Below are positions 24,969 to 33,714 of a stretch of DNA of 35,780 nucleotides, one piece after another. The notes under the pieces are model-generated. The model worked only from the letters and a program-made list of their open reading frames with translations. It was not told where the DNA came from and made no database searches. The stretch lies in assembly GCA_021158405.1 (NCBI GenBank), contig JAGGUP010000164.1:1-35780 (forward strand), written 5' to 3'. The position numbers and the translations under genes are program-made. Position 1 is the first letter of the stretch. Each line of letters starts with the position of its first letter. This DNA comes from Bacteroidales bacterium. GTDB lineage: Bacteria; Bacteroidota; Bacteroidia; Bacteroidales; UBA12170.

Positions 24969-27900
24969 ATGCAGAACAAGGGTGCTATACGATTTTTTGC
25001 CATTGCCTTTGCCCTCGTTTGCGTTTTTCAACTTAGCTATACTTATTTTGCCAAAAGTGTTGAAAAAGACGCATACGAATACGCAAATTCAACGCAAGTT
25101 GAAGAGCTAGCAAAAGCAATTGCAAAAGGAGACAACCTAATAGAAGGTAAAGTCTATGATTCTATTTCAAAAACGAATGAAAAATTCTATTTGGATTCTA
25201 TTCAAAATGAAGTAGTTTACAATATAGGGATTAGACAATATACGTATAAAGAAGTTAAAGAAAGAGAACTCAATCTTGGTCTTGACCTTAAAGGCGGAAT
25301 GAATGTTACGCTTGAGATTTCAGTTCCTGATATTATCAAGGCTCTTTCCGGTTACAGCAAGAACGCTACTTTTAACCAAGCTATTGCATTAGCTTCGGAA
25401 AAGCGAAAAAGTACAGACCTTGCTTTTATCGATTTGTTTAAAGAATCCATTAACGAAATTGATCCAAATTTCAGCCTTGCTAGTGTTTTTAGCACTATCG
25501 AATTAAAAGACAAGGTGAGTTATAATTCAACAAACGATGAAATTATTGTTGTTTTAAATAAAGAAATTGACGGCGCTATCGATCGTACTTTCAATATTTT
25601 AAATACACGTATCAATCGTTTTGGTGTTTCTCAGCCTAATATTCAGCAATTACAAACAAAAGGGCGTATTCTGGTTGAACTTCCAGGTATTAAAGATCCG
25701 GCTCGTGTTCGTAAGCTTTTGCAAGGAACTGCCAAACTCGAATTTTGGGAAACTTATACTTTCCCTGAAGTAATTGATTATTTTACCGAAGCCAATGCAA
25801 AACTTGCTGAGCTTAATCAGGTAAATAAAATCCTTACTGATAAAGAGCAAGTAGCTGAAGAAACTCAAGTAACTGAAAAAGCAGATACTGCTGAATCCAG
25901 TTTGATTAAGCAAGTAGAGCAAGATGCTTCTACCAATCAAGAAGCCGCTTATGATAAATATCTTGAAGCCAATCCTCTGTGGGCTGTCTTACAGCCTTCT
26001 TTGGTTCAAAATGCCTCAGGACAATCTTTCCCGGCAAAAAACGCTCGTGTTGGATTTGCCTCTGTTAAAGATACTGCACGCGTAAATGCTTTATTGAAGC
26101 AAGTTAAAACGGTTTTTCCTAGCAATTTACGTTTATTTTGGACAATCAATCCGGTTGAAAAAGGATCAGATGTTCACGAATTGGTAGCGATTAAAGTTAG
26201 CTCACGCGATGGCCAGCCAGCTTTAGGTGGTGATGTTATTGTGGATGCGTCTCAAGAATACAGTCCAACAGGAGGAGTAGAAGTTTCTATGTCGATGAAT
26301 AGCGAAGGTGCTCAAGCATGGAAACGTTTAACCGGTGACAATATTGGTCGTCAGATTGCCATCGTTTTAGATGATTATGTATATTCTTATCCAAATGTTA
26401 ACTCCGAAATTGCCGGTGGACGTTCGTCTATATCTGGCGGAGGAATGACAGTTGAAGAAGCTTTAGATATTTCAAACATTCTGAAAGCAGGTAAAATGCC
26501 TGCTCCTGCAATTATTGTACAGGAAGAAATTGTTGGTCCTAGTCTTGGACAAGAAGCCATTACTTCCGGTTTATGGTCGTTTATTATTGCCTTCCTTGCG
26601 GTTCTATTGTTTATGCTTCTCTTTTACAATCGTGCCGGATGGGTAGCCAACATTGCCTTGATAACTAATATCTTATTCATCTTTGGTGTTCTGGCCTCTT
26701 TAGGAGCTGTATTAACTTTGTCCGGTATTGCAGGTATTGTGTTAACGCTGGGTATGGCTGTGGATGCAAACGTAATTATTTTCGAACGTATTAAAGAAGA
26801 ACTACGATTAGGCAAAGGCATTCAATTAGCTATTACAGATGGTTATAAAAACGCTTATTCTGCCATTATAGATGGAAACGTTACCACATTGTTAACAGCT
26901 ATTGTACTTTATATATTTGGTAGCGGTCCTATTCAAGGTTTTGCCACCACACTTATCATTGGTATTTTTGCTTCATTATTCTCAGCTATTCTTATTACTC
27001 GTTTGATTTTCTCCAGATTGATGGATAAAAATAAAGTGGTTAAATTTGGTAATAAGCATACAGAAAACTTTTTAGCCAATGTCAATTTTGATTTTATTGG
27101 CAAACGTAAAATTGCTTATATCATTTCAGCTGTCATCCTGATTGTAGGAATTGGTTCCTTAGCAACAAAAGGATTAAGTTTTGGCGTTGATTTCTCCGGA
27201 GGACGATCTTATATTATTCGTTTCGATGAAGCAGTAAATACAACCGATATCCGTAAGGCTTTGTCCGATGCTTTTGGTACTTCTCCCGAAGTAAAAACTT
27301 TTGGTCCTGATCGTCAGGTTAAAGTTACTACACAATATATGATTGATGATGATAGCGATAATGTAGATGAAATTGTTCAACACAAAATCTTTGATGCATT
27401 GAGTCCATTCTATAAAAAAAGTATTACTTACACTCAGTTTTCTGGTGATACAGGTGATACAGAACAATTAGTAGGAATTCTAAGCTTGCAAAAAGTAGGA
27501 CCAACTATTGTGGATGAAATTATTCGCGGTGCTTTCTTTGCTATCTTTTTTGCTCTGATTATTATCTTAGGATACATTACTCTTCGCTTTAAGAAATGGC
27601 AATATGGTGTTGGAGGTGTTGTGGCCTTGTTCCACGATGCTTTAATCACCGTAGGTTTGTTCTCTATTTTCTATGGTATATTACCTTTTAGTATGGATGT
27701 AGATCAAGCGTTTATTGCAGCTATTCTAACTATTATCGGTTATTCTATCAACGATACGGTTATTATCTTTGACCGTATTCGTGAAAATACAGGCTTGCAT
27801 AAAAAACTCAGCTTGAAAGAAAATATGAATAACGCATTGAACAGTACGCTTCCTCGTACTTTGAATACTTCAGGAACAACGATGATTGTATTGCTTATCA

Positions 27901-28067
27901 TATTTATTTTTGGAGGTGAAATTATCAGAGGCTTTATATTTGCCCTATTAACAGGTGTTATAGTAGGAACATATTCATCACTATTTACAGCTAGTCCAAT
28001 TGCTTATGATTTATTAAAGGGTGACAAACAAGACATCCAACCAAAAAAAGTTAGCAAAAAGAAATAA
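24969..28067 (+). CDS. secDF: Fused protein translocase subunit SecDF
   Basis: 1032 aa. SecD and SecF assist the SecYEG channel by using the proton gradient to pull proteins out on the periplasmic side. The SecD part (about 1-690) has an N-terminal helix, LGLDLKGGMNVTLEI, and a large P1 domain (with an acidic/Gln-rich stretch near 300-325), then six helices starting at ITSGLWSFIIAFLAVLLFML, with GMAVDANVIIFERIKEE. The SecF part (about 700-1032) has GVDFSGGRSYIIRF and IGYSINDTVIIFDRIREN. Both charged signature segments (DANVIIFERI; NDTVIIFDRI) are intact. A fused SecDF is usual in Bacteroidota. A strong terminator follows, so it is probably a single-gene unit. Confidence 0.97.
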   Translation: MQNKGAIRFFAIAFALVCVFQLSYTYFAKSVEKDAYEYANSTQVEELAKAIAKGDNLIEGKVYDSISKTNEKFYLDSIQNEVVYNIGIRQYTYKEVKERELNLGLDLKGGMNVTLEISVPDIIKALSGYSKNATFNQAIALASEKRKSTDLAFIDLFKESINEIDPNFSLASVFSTIELKDKVSYNSTNDEIIVVLNKEIDGAIDRTFNILNTRINRFGVSQPNIQQLQTKGRILVELPGIKDPARVRKLLQGTAKLEFWETYTFPEVIDYFTEANAKLAELNQVNKILTDKEQVAEETQVTEKADTAESSLIKQVEQDASTNQEAAYDKYLEANPLWAVLQPSLVQNASGQSFPAKNARVGFASVKDTARVNALLKQVKTVFPSNLRLFWTINPVEKGSDVHELVAIKVSSRDGQPALGGDVIVDASQEYSPTGGVEVSMSMNSEGAQAWKRLTGDNIGRQIAIVLDDYVYSYPNVNSEIAGGRSSISGGGMTVEEALDISNILKAGKMPAPAIIVQEEIVGPSLGQEAITSGLWSFIIAFLAVLLFMLLFYNRAGWVANIALITNILFIFGVLASLGAVLTLSGIAGIVLTLGMAVDANVIIFERIKEELRLGKGIQLAITDGYKNAYSAIIDGNVTTLLTAIVLYIFGSGPIQGFATTLIIGIFASLFSAILITRLIFSRLMDKNKVVKFGNKHTENFLANVNFDFIGKRKIAYIISAVILIVGIGSLATKGLSFGVDFSGGRSYIIRFDEAVNTTDIRKALSDAFGTSPEVKTFGPDRQVKVTTQYMIDDDSDNVDEIVQHKIFDALSPFYKKSITYTQFSGDTGDTEQLVGILSLQKVGPTIVDEIIRGAFFAIFFALIIILGYITLRFKKWQYGVGGVVALFHDALITVGLFSIFYGILPFSMDVDQAFIAAILTIIGYSINDTVIIFDRIRENTGLHKKLSLKENMNNALNSTLPRTLNTSGTTMIVLLIIFIFGGEIIRGFIFALLTGVIVGTYSSLFTASPIAYDLLKGDKQDIQPKKVSKKK

Positions 28068-28086
28068 GCTGATTCATAACGATATT

Positions 28087-28120
28087 AAAAGTCCCGTCAT
28101 TCGTGTCGGGACTTTTTTTA
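28087..28120 (+). terminator. Intrinsic terminator of secDF
   Basis: AAAAGTCCCG (28087-28096) pairs perfectly with CGGGACTTTT (28107-28116), loop TCATTCGTGT, followed by more T residues. It stands 19 bp after the secDF stop. Confidence 0.9.
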
Positions 28121-28126
28121 TTTTTG
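28119..28126 (+). promoter_or_regulatory. -7 element of tatA unit, abutting the terminator
   Basis: TATTTTTG matches TAnnTTTG and begins on the last T of the secDF terminator. It lies 19 bp before ATG 28145. Confidence 0.45.
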
Positions 28127-28144
28127 CACAAAACAAAAAGATTA

Positions 28145-28465
28145 ATGATACCTTCTATGCTTCTCTTTCTTGATATAAGTGGTGGTGAACTTGCTCTAAT
28201 CGTCCTGTTTATTTTTATTGTTCTAGGACCGGATAAATTGCCTGAAATTGCTCGAAAATTCGGCAAAATAATGCGCTTTATAAGGAAAGCTACTGATGAT
28301 ATTAAAAGAGAAATTAATATTGATGAAGATCTTATTCAAAAGCCTCGCTCCTATTCTTACACAAAAAAAACATCTCTTATAGAGAAAAAGACATCTCCCA
28401 AACCGTCGGTAGATAATTCAGAAGAAAAAGCAACAAAATCAGAAGACAATAAAACAGAAATTTAA
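28145..28465 (+). CDS. tatA: Twin-arginine translocase subunit TatA/TatB family
   Basis: 106 aa from ATG 28145; ATG 28157 (MLLFLDISGG) is also possible, while the upstream GTG lies in the secDF terminator and is rejected. Layout is that of TatA/TatB: a single short N-terminal helix (GGELALIVLFIFIVLGPDKLPEIA), the hinge with GP and LPE, an amphipathic helix (RKFGKIMRFIRKATDDIKREI), and a charged, Ser/Lys-rich tail. The family helps fold-stabilised proteins cross the inner membrane. The motif does not clearly separate TatA from TatB, and tatC is not here. The next gene starts 25 bp on, so they are likely cotranscribed. Confidence 0.88.
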   Translation: MIPSMLLFLDISGGELALIVLFIFIVLGPDKLPEIARKFGKIMRFIRKATDDIKREINIDEDLIQKPRSYSYTKKTSLIEKKTSPKPSVDNSEEKATKSEDNKTEI

Positions 28466-28490
28466 TGGTTTAAAAGAGAAACTTATTCTT

Positions 28491-30947
28491 ATGCTCAAAC
28501 AACGCTCCATTTTTTTAATCTTATTTCTCCTTCTCTCGATCTCCTTTATAGGTGCTCAAAATAGAAATATTAAAATTGCTGATCAGGCATATGCAGAAGA
28601 ACGCTATTCTGACGCAGTTCAAAAATATTTAAAAGGAAATAAAAAGATCAAAAACAAGAGTATGGAAAAAGAGCGCGTGAATATTCAAATAGCGAGATCT
28701 TATCTATTTATGAATAATCTCAAGCGAGCAAAATCATATTATTCACGCCTAATAAGAGCAAAAGCACAAGAATCTAAACCGGAACTGCAAAAAGAATACG
28801 CTCGTATTTTACTCGGACTTGCCGAATACGATGAAGCCAAAAAACAATTTGAAGAATATCAAGCCTTGGTTCCAGACGATCCACAAAGTCAAATTGGTTT
28901 AAAATCAGTTGAAATGATCCAGGAATGGACTAAAAATCCAATCAATTACAAGATTGAAAATATACGTAAAATAAATACACGTTATAGCGAATTTTCACCT
29001 GCTTACTTCGATAAAAATTACCAGAGTATTGTGTATACCACCACAAGAGAAGATGCGGTTGGAAAAGCAAAAGATGGCTGGACCGCAATGGATTTCAGCG
29101 ATTTGTATTCCAGCAGAATAGATAGTAAAGGCATTTGGACTGCTCCCGAAACCATCGACGATACTGAAACCGTCAATACTTCTGCAAATGAAGGTCAAGC
29201 CGTTTTAAACGATCGTTTTAGTACAATGTATTTTACGCGCTGTTTTCAATCGGAAGTTAAAGCGAGTGGATGCGCCATTCTGGAAGTGAAAAAATCCGGT
29301 CGTCTTTGGTCCAATCCAAAAATTGTGGTTTTGGGAGGCGATAGTAGCAGTTCCATTGGTCATCCTACACTCTCTTCGGATGAGAATACAATCCTTTTTT
29401 CTGCCGACTTTCCAAATGGTTCCGGCGGACAAGACATCTACATTGCACACAGAAAGAAAAAAGGGGATAAATTTATGCTTCCTCGAAATCTGGGAACAAT
29501 AATTAATACATCAGGCGAAGAATTATTTCCATTTCTTCGTAACGATACGCTGCTCTATTTTGCTTCAAACGGACATATTGGCATGGGCGGATTGGATTTG
29601 TATAGAGTGACTATAAAAGGGGATACAGCAGCTTCTAAGGTAGAGAATATGGGTAACCCTATCAATTCATCAGGCGATGATTTTGGAATTACTTTTAATC
29701 CGAATCAATTCGAAAGCGGATTCTTTTCTTCAAATCGATCCGGCGGCCGCGGACAAGAAGACATTTATTCCTTTAGTTTGCCTCCTATAGAGTTCGCCAT
29801 TCAAGGTACGATTATAGATGATTACAGTTTGCAACCAATCAAAGACTTAGAAGTTTTATTGTATACAAATTCTAAAAATATAGGCAAAAGCAAGACAAAT
29901 TCAAAAGGCCAATTTAGTTTTCCCACTTCGACTTTTCAAAGAGAAAAAAATTATGAAATCAGCATAGCAAAGGAAAACTATTTAACACAAAAAATCAGTG
30001 AATCAACAAAAGGTCTGGAGCATAGCAAAACCTTTGAGGAAGACGTTCGATTGATGCGTATTCCTGAAAAACCCATCCTTCTCCCCGAAATTCTTTTTGA
30101 TCTGGCCAAATGGGATCTAAAACCTCTTTACGAAGATTCTTTGCGAGGATTAATAGGCACTTTGGATGCAAATCCAAGTCTTGTTATTGAGCTTGGAGCA
30201 CATACAGATATGCAGGGAAATGCAGAACAAAATGATATCTTGAGTCAGAAAAGAGCGGAATCTGTCGTCGATTATATGATTGTTCGTGGCATCGATCCTG
30301 GACGATTAATCGCTAAAGGATATGGAGAACGTGCACCCAGAATGTTGGAAAAAACAATCGATAAAAAAGGATTAATTTTTAATGAAGGAACGCTGCTAAG
30401 TGAAGATTTTATCAATCAACTTCCTGAAAACAAGAAAGCGATTGCAAATGAGCTTAACCGACGCATTGAATTCCGTGTGCTTAGAAGAAATTACGAAACC
30501 ATCGATTATAGAAAGCAAGATACCAGCAAAAGCATCGCTTTAGTGGAAGCCGGAATGGAAAATGCTATTCAAGTCAATTTAATTGAGCCCGACTTATGGG
30601 AAATGCCGGTAAAAATTAACAATTACCCCGATCAAGTGATTTATACGCCTCTAACCAAACTCAATACCCTAAGTGTTGCGTTCGCTTTAAAATTATTGGA
30701 AGAAGGTGTTATTTCAAAAGATAACTTTGTTGGGGATGCCGAGAGCTTGATACAGGCTGGAACTATTGCGCATAAGACGCTCATCATAATTCCTGAATTA
30801 TCCATTGGAAATAAAAAAATTGAAAATATAGAAGTATGGGTTTGGCACGATTCACTCTATCCTTTCATTATAAATAAAGAAACCTTAAATCGTTTTGGAA
30901 AACCCGAATTCGATACAAAAACGAACAAAACATTGATAATCAACTAG
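28491..30947 (+). CDS. OmpA-family protein with TPR, PD40 and a retropepsin-like C-terminal domain
   Basis: 818 aa. A signal peptide (MLKQRSIFLILFLLLSISFIGAQ) is followed by TPR helices (about 25-140), a PD40 propeller (about 150-430; FSPAYFDKNYQSIVYTTT, TLSSDENTILFSADFPNGSG), a carboxypeptidase-regulatory-like domain (about 435-510), and an OmpA peptidoglycan-binding domain (about 535-665; GAHTDMQGN, NRRIEFRVL). This is the same order as the first gene of the window. The tail (about 700-818) is extra: it resembles a retropepsin fold (ALKLLEEGVISKDNFVG; ELSIGNKKIENIEVWV; LNRFGKPEFD), but the position of the catalytic DTG/DSG reads KLNTLS, so it would be inactive. It lies between tatA and purM with gaps of 25 and 2 bp, which suggests one operon. 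Role in the envelope is inferred. Confidence 0.88.
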   Translation: MLKQRSIFLILFLLLSISFIGAQNRNIKIADQAYAEERYSDAVQKYLKGNKKIKNKSMEKERVNIQIARSYLFMNNLKRAKSYYSRLIRAKAQESKPELQKEYARILLGLAEYDEAKKQFEEYQALVPDDPQSQIGLKSVEMIQEWTKNPINYKIENIRKINTRYSEFSPAYFDKNYQSIVYTTTREDAVGKAKDGWTAMDFSDLYSSRIDSKGIWTAPETIDDTETVNTSANEGQAVLNDRFSTMYFTRCFQSEVKASGCAILEVKKSGRLWSNPKIVVLGGDSSSSIGHPTLSSDENTILFSADFPNGSGGQDIYIAHRKKKGDKFMLPRNLGTIINTSGEELFPFLRNDTLLYFASNGHIGMGGLDLYRVTIKGDTAASKVENMGNPINSSGDDFGITFNPNQFESGFFSSNRSGGRGQEDIYSFSLPPIEFAIQGTIIDDYSLQPIKDLEVLLYTNSKNIGKSKTNSKGQFSFPTSTFQREKNYEISIAKENYLTQKISESTKGLEHSKTFEEDVRLMRIPEKPILLPEILFDLAKWDLKPLYEDSLRGLIGTLDANPSLVIELGAHTDMQGNAEQNDILSQKRAESVVDYMIVRGIDPGRLIAKGYGERAPRMLEKTIDKKGLIFNEGTLLSEDFINQLPENKKAIANELNRRIEFRVLRRNYETIDYRKQDTSKSIALVEAGMENAIQVNLIEPDLWEMPVKINNYPDQVIYTPLTKLNTLSVAFALKLLEEGVISKDNFVGDAESLIQAGTIAHKTLIIIPELSIGNKKIENIEVWVWHDSLYPFIINKETLNRFGKPEFDTKTNKTLIIN

Positions 30948-30949
30948 CA

Positions 30950-32128
30950 ATGAACGATTCCTTAAAATACAACCAACGTGGAGTTTCTGCATCAAAAGAA
31001 GATGTTCACGAGGCTATAAAAAATATTGATAAGGGGCTGTTTCCAAAAGCTTTTTGCAAGATTATCCCCGACATTCTAGGCGGTGATAATACTTTTTGTA
31101 CACTTATGCATGCCGATGGTGCAGGTACAAAATCGTCTTTGGCTTATATGTATTGGAAAGAAACAGGTGACTTATCTGTATGGAAAGGCATTGCTCAAGA
31201 TGCGATAGTGATGAATTTAGATGATCTGATTTGTGTTGGAGCTACCGAAAATATTCTGCTTTCCTCAACCATTGGACGAAATAAAAATCGCATTCCCGGC
31301 GAAGTTATTAAGGCTATTATTCAGGGAACAGAAGAAATTCTTGCTCATTTGCGCGAATTAGGAATCTCCATTTATTCTACCGGAGGTGAAACCGCCGATG
31401 TGGGTGATTTGGTTAAAACAATTATTGTTGATTCTACAGTAACAGCGCGCATGAAACGCGAGAATGTTATCGACAATGCAAATATTCAGGCTGGGGATGT
31501 CATTATTGGACTTTCTAGTTTCGGACAGGCTACTTATGAAACAGAATATAATGGTGGTATGGGAAGCAATGGCTTGACTTCTGCTCGTCATGATGTTTTC
31601 GCTCATTATCTTGCAAAAAAATATCCCGAAAGCTATGATGAACAAGTCCCTGATAGTTTGGTTTATTCAGGAAAATTGAAATTAACAGATGCCACAGAAA
31701 TTGAAGGCGTAGATGCAGGAAAACTTGTATTATCTCCTACTCGCACCTATGCTCCCATTATCAAATCTATTTTGGATCAATACCGGCCTCAGATTCATGG
31801 CATGGTGCATTGCAGTGGAGGAGCGCAAACAAAAGTCTTACACTTTATTGATAATCTGCATATTATAAAAGATAATCTATTTGATGTTCCGCCTCTTTTT
31901 AAGCTCATTCAAGAACAGTCGGGAACAGATTGGAAAGAAATGTATAAAGTCTTTAATATGGGTCACCGTATGGAGATTTATGTTCCTGAAAACATCGCGG
32001 AACATTTAATTCAAATATCCCGTTCTTTCAATGTCGATGCACAAATAGTTGGGCGAGCAGAAAGTTCTGACACTAAAAAACTTACAATAAAAAGTAGCCT
32101 GGGAGAATTTATTTACAATAAAACTTAG
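30950..32128 (+). CDS. purM: Phosphoribosylformylglycinamidine cyclo-ligase (PurM)
   Basis: 392 aa. PurM (AIR synthase) uses ATP to close the imidazole ring of 5-aminoimidazole ribonucleotide in purine synthesis. It opens with YNQRGVSASKEDVHEAI and shows HADGAGTKSSLAYMYWKET, DAIVMNLDDLICVGAT, YSTGGETADVGD, and GLSSFGQATYETEYNGGMGSNG. The length, about 40 residues longer than E. coli PurM, is that of the Bacteroidota form. The start ATG is 2 bp after the OmpA-family stop, so it is probably translated from the same message. No other pur genes are nearby. Confidence 0.93.
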   Translation: MNDSLKYNQRGVSASKEDVHEAIKNIDKGLFPKAFCKIIPDILGGDNTFCTLMHADGAGTKSSLAYMYWKETGDLSVWKGIAQDAIVMNLDDLICVGATENILLSSTIGRNKNRIPGEVIKAIIQGTEEILAHLRELGISIYSTGGETADVGDLVKTIIVDSTVTARMKRENVIDNANIQAGDVIIGLSSFGQATYETEYNGGMGSNGLTSARHDVFAHYLAKKYPESYDEQVPDSLVYSGKLKLTDATEIEGVDAGKLVLSPTRTYAPIIKSILDQYRPQIHGMVHCSGGAQTKVLHFIDNLHIIKDNLFDVPPLFKLIQEQSGTDWKEMYKVFNMGHRMEIYVPENIAEHLIQISRSFNVDAQIVGRAESSDTKKLTIKSSLGEFIYNKT

Positions 32129-32239
32129 GATTTAAACCCTCAATACATCATAATCATTTTAGCTTATATTTAATATTTATCACGATAAAGCACTGAATAA
32201 CAAAAAGAAATAATAACATTAATAATTGAATCTTAGCAA

Positions 32240-32284
32240 CTTAGCGAGAAAAACATCTCGCAAAGACGCAGTGACGCAAAGAAG
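32240..32284. repeat. GCGAGA/TCTCGC hairpin with CGCAAAGACGC repeats
   Basis: GCGAGA (32244-32249)-AAAACA-TCTCGC (32256-32261), followed by CGCAAAGACGCAGTGACGCAAAG. The purine-rich run ends about 17 bp before the pepT ATG. It resembles the CACAAAG spacers elsewhere. The rest of the purM-pepT gap shows nothing else. Confidence 0.6.
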
Positions 32285-32301
32285 ACTAAAAAACCAAAAC
32301 A

Positions 32302-33540
32302 ATGCAAAAAATAATCGATCGTTTCGTAAAGTACATAAAAATTGACACTCAATCAGATCCTAACAATTCGGCTTTTCCAAGTACAGAGAAGCAATGGGAT
32401 TTAGCCCATATTCTAGTCAATGACTTGCAGGAAATAGGAATGGAAGAAGTTAGTCTGGATGAAAATTGCTATGTAATGGCTACGCTTCCTTCCAATGTAG
32501 ATTTTCAGGTAGCTACCATTGGTTTTATTGCTCATTTAGATACAAGCCCTGATTATTCAGGAACGAATGTAAAACCACAGTTTCACCCAAATTACGACGG
32601 AAAAGATATTGTATTAAACAAAGAGGAAAATATCATTTTATCTCCAAGTTATTTTGAAGACTTATTGCTTTATAAAGGTCAAACCCTAATTACTACTGAC
32701 GGGAATACTTTATTAGGAGCAGATGATAAAGCGGGTATAACAGAAATCGTTTCTGCAATGGACTATTTGATCAAACATCCTGAAATAAAACACGGGAAGA
32801 TCAGGATAGGCTTTACTCCTGATGAAGAAGTTGGAAAAGGAGCTCATCAATTTGATGTAGAAAAATTTGGTGCAGAATGGGCTTATACCATGGATGGCAG
32901 TATGGTTGGAGAATTAGAATACGAGAACTTTAATGCTGCTTCGGCCAAAGTAATAATTAATGGAAAATCTGTACACCCGGGTTATGCCAAAGGAAAAATG
33001 ATCAATTCCATATTAATTGCGAATGAATTTATTGCTTCATTACCTCAAAATGAGATTCCTCAGGAAACGGAAGGCTATGAAGGTTTTTTCCATCTTCACG
33101 ATATAAAAGGAGATATTGAAAAAACGGACTTGGAATATATCATTAGAGATCATAATAAGGAATTGTTTGAAAATCGAAAAACAGTGTTTCAAAAAGCCGT
33201 TGATGAATTGAATATAAAGCTAGGCTCTCCACTGGTTGAAGTTGAAATAAAAAACCAATATTTTAATATGCACGAACAAATTGAGCCTGTTATGCATATT
33301 ATTCATATTGCCGAAGAAGCTATGAAAATAGCAGGCATAAAACCAATAATTCACGCAATTAGGGGCGGCACCGACGGCGCTCAATTATCTTATAAGGGAT
33401 TGCCTTGTCCAAATATATTTACTGGAGGTCATAATTTCCATGGACGATATGAATTTATTACTGCTGAATCTATGCAAAAAGCGACTGAGGTAATTGTGAA
33501 TATTTCTATGATTACTGCAAGAAAAGCAAAAAGGAATTAG
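32302..33540 (+). CDS. pepT: Peptidase T (tripeptide aminopeptidase)
   Basis: 412 aa. Cytoplasmic zinc peptidase of the M20B family that removes the N-terminal residue from tripeptides. Metal-binding and catalytic segments are in place: [12 protein letters not shown] (His78, Asp80), [10 protein letters not shown] (Asp141), [10 protein letters not shown] (catalytic and ligand Glu), [18 protein letters not shown] (Asp ligand), and near the C-terminus [14 protein letters not shown]. Length and order match PepT throughout. No clear promoter; a repeat hairpin sits in the leader. Confidence 0.95.
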   Translation: MQKIIDRFVKYIKIDTQSDPNNSAFPSTEKQWDLAHILVNDLQEIGMEEVSLDENCYVMATLPSNVDFQVATIGFIAHLDTSPDYSGTNVKPQFHPNYDGKDIVLNKEENIILSPSYFEDLLLYKGQTLITTDGNTLLGADDKAGITEIVSAMDYLIKHPEIKHGKIRIGFTPDEEVGKGAHQFDVEKFGAEWAYTMDGSMVGELEYENFNAASAKVIINGKSVHPGYAKGKMINSILIANEFIASLPQNEIPQETEGYEGFFHLHDIKGDIEKTDLEYIIRDHNKELFENRKTVFQKAVDELNIKLGSPLVEVEIKNQYFNMHEQIEPVMHIIHIAEEAMKIAGIKPIIHAIRGGTDGAQLSYKGLPCPNIFTGGHNFHGRYEFITAESMQKATEVIVNISMITARKAKRN

Positions 33541-33577
33541 GGTTATTGCATCTAAATTACTTTGATTACCTTCGTGC

Positions 33578-33646
33578 TCCTTTGTGGTAAAATATAATAA
33601 ATGAACCACAAAGGAAACTAAGTACATCACAAAGGAAACACAAAGT
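33578..33646. repeat. CACAAAG-type dispersed repeat with perfect 11-bp hairpin
   Basis: TCCTTTGTGGT (33578-33588) pairs exactly with ACCACAAAGGA (33605-33615) across a 16-nt AT loop. Further CACAAAGGAAACACAAAG follows. It could end transcription of pepT, but it looks like the same repeat family as 17921 and 23871. Confidence 0.7.
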
Positions 33647-33689
33647 CGGATTTCATTTTATATCAAACATAAAATCCATTTCATTTTTC

Positions 33690-33697
33690 TATTTTTG
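33690..33697 (+). promoter_or_regulatory. -7 element of arginine deiminase gene
   Basis: TATTTTTG matches TAnnTTTG, 17 bp before ATG 33715. Confidence 0.4.
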
Positions 33698-33714
33698 CAT
33701 AAAATTCCTAAACA

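Noticed and set aside
27174-27649. Minus-strand frames inside secDF
   Set aside because: They are antisense to conserved SecF segments and have no recognisable domain.
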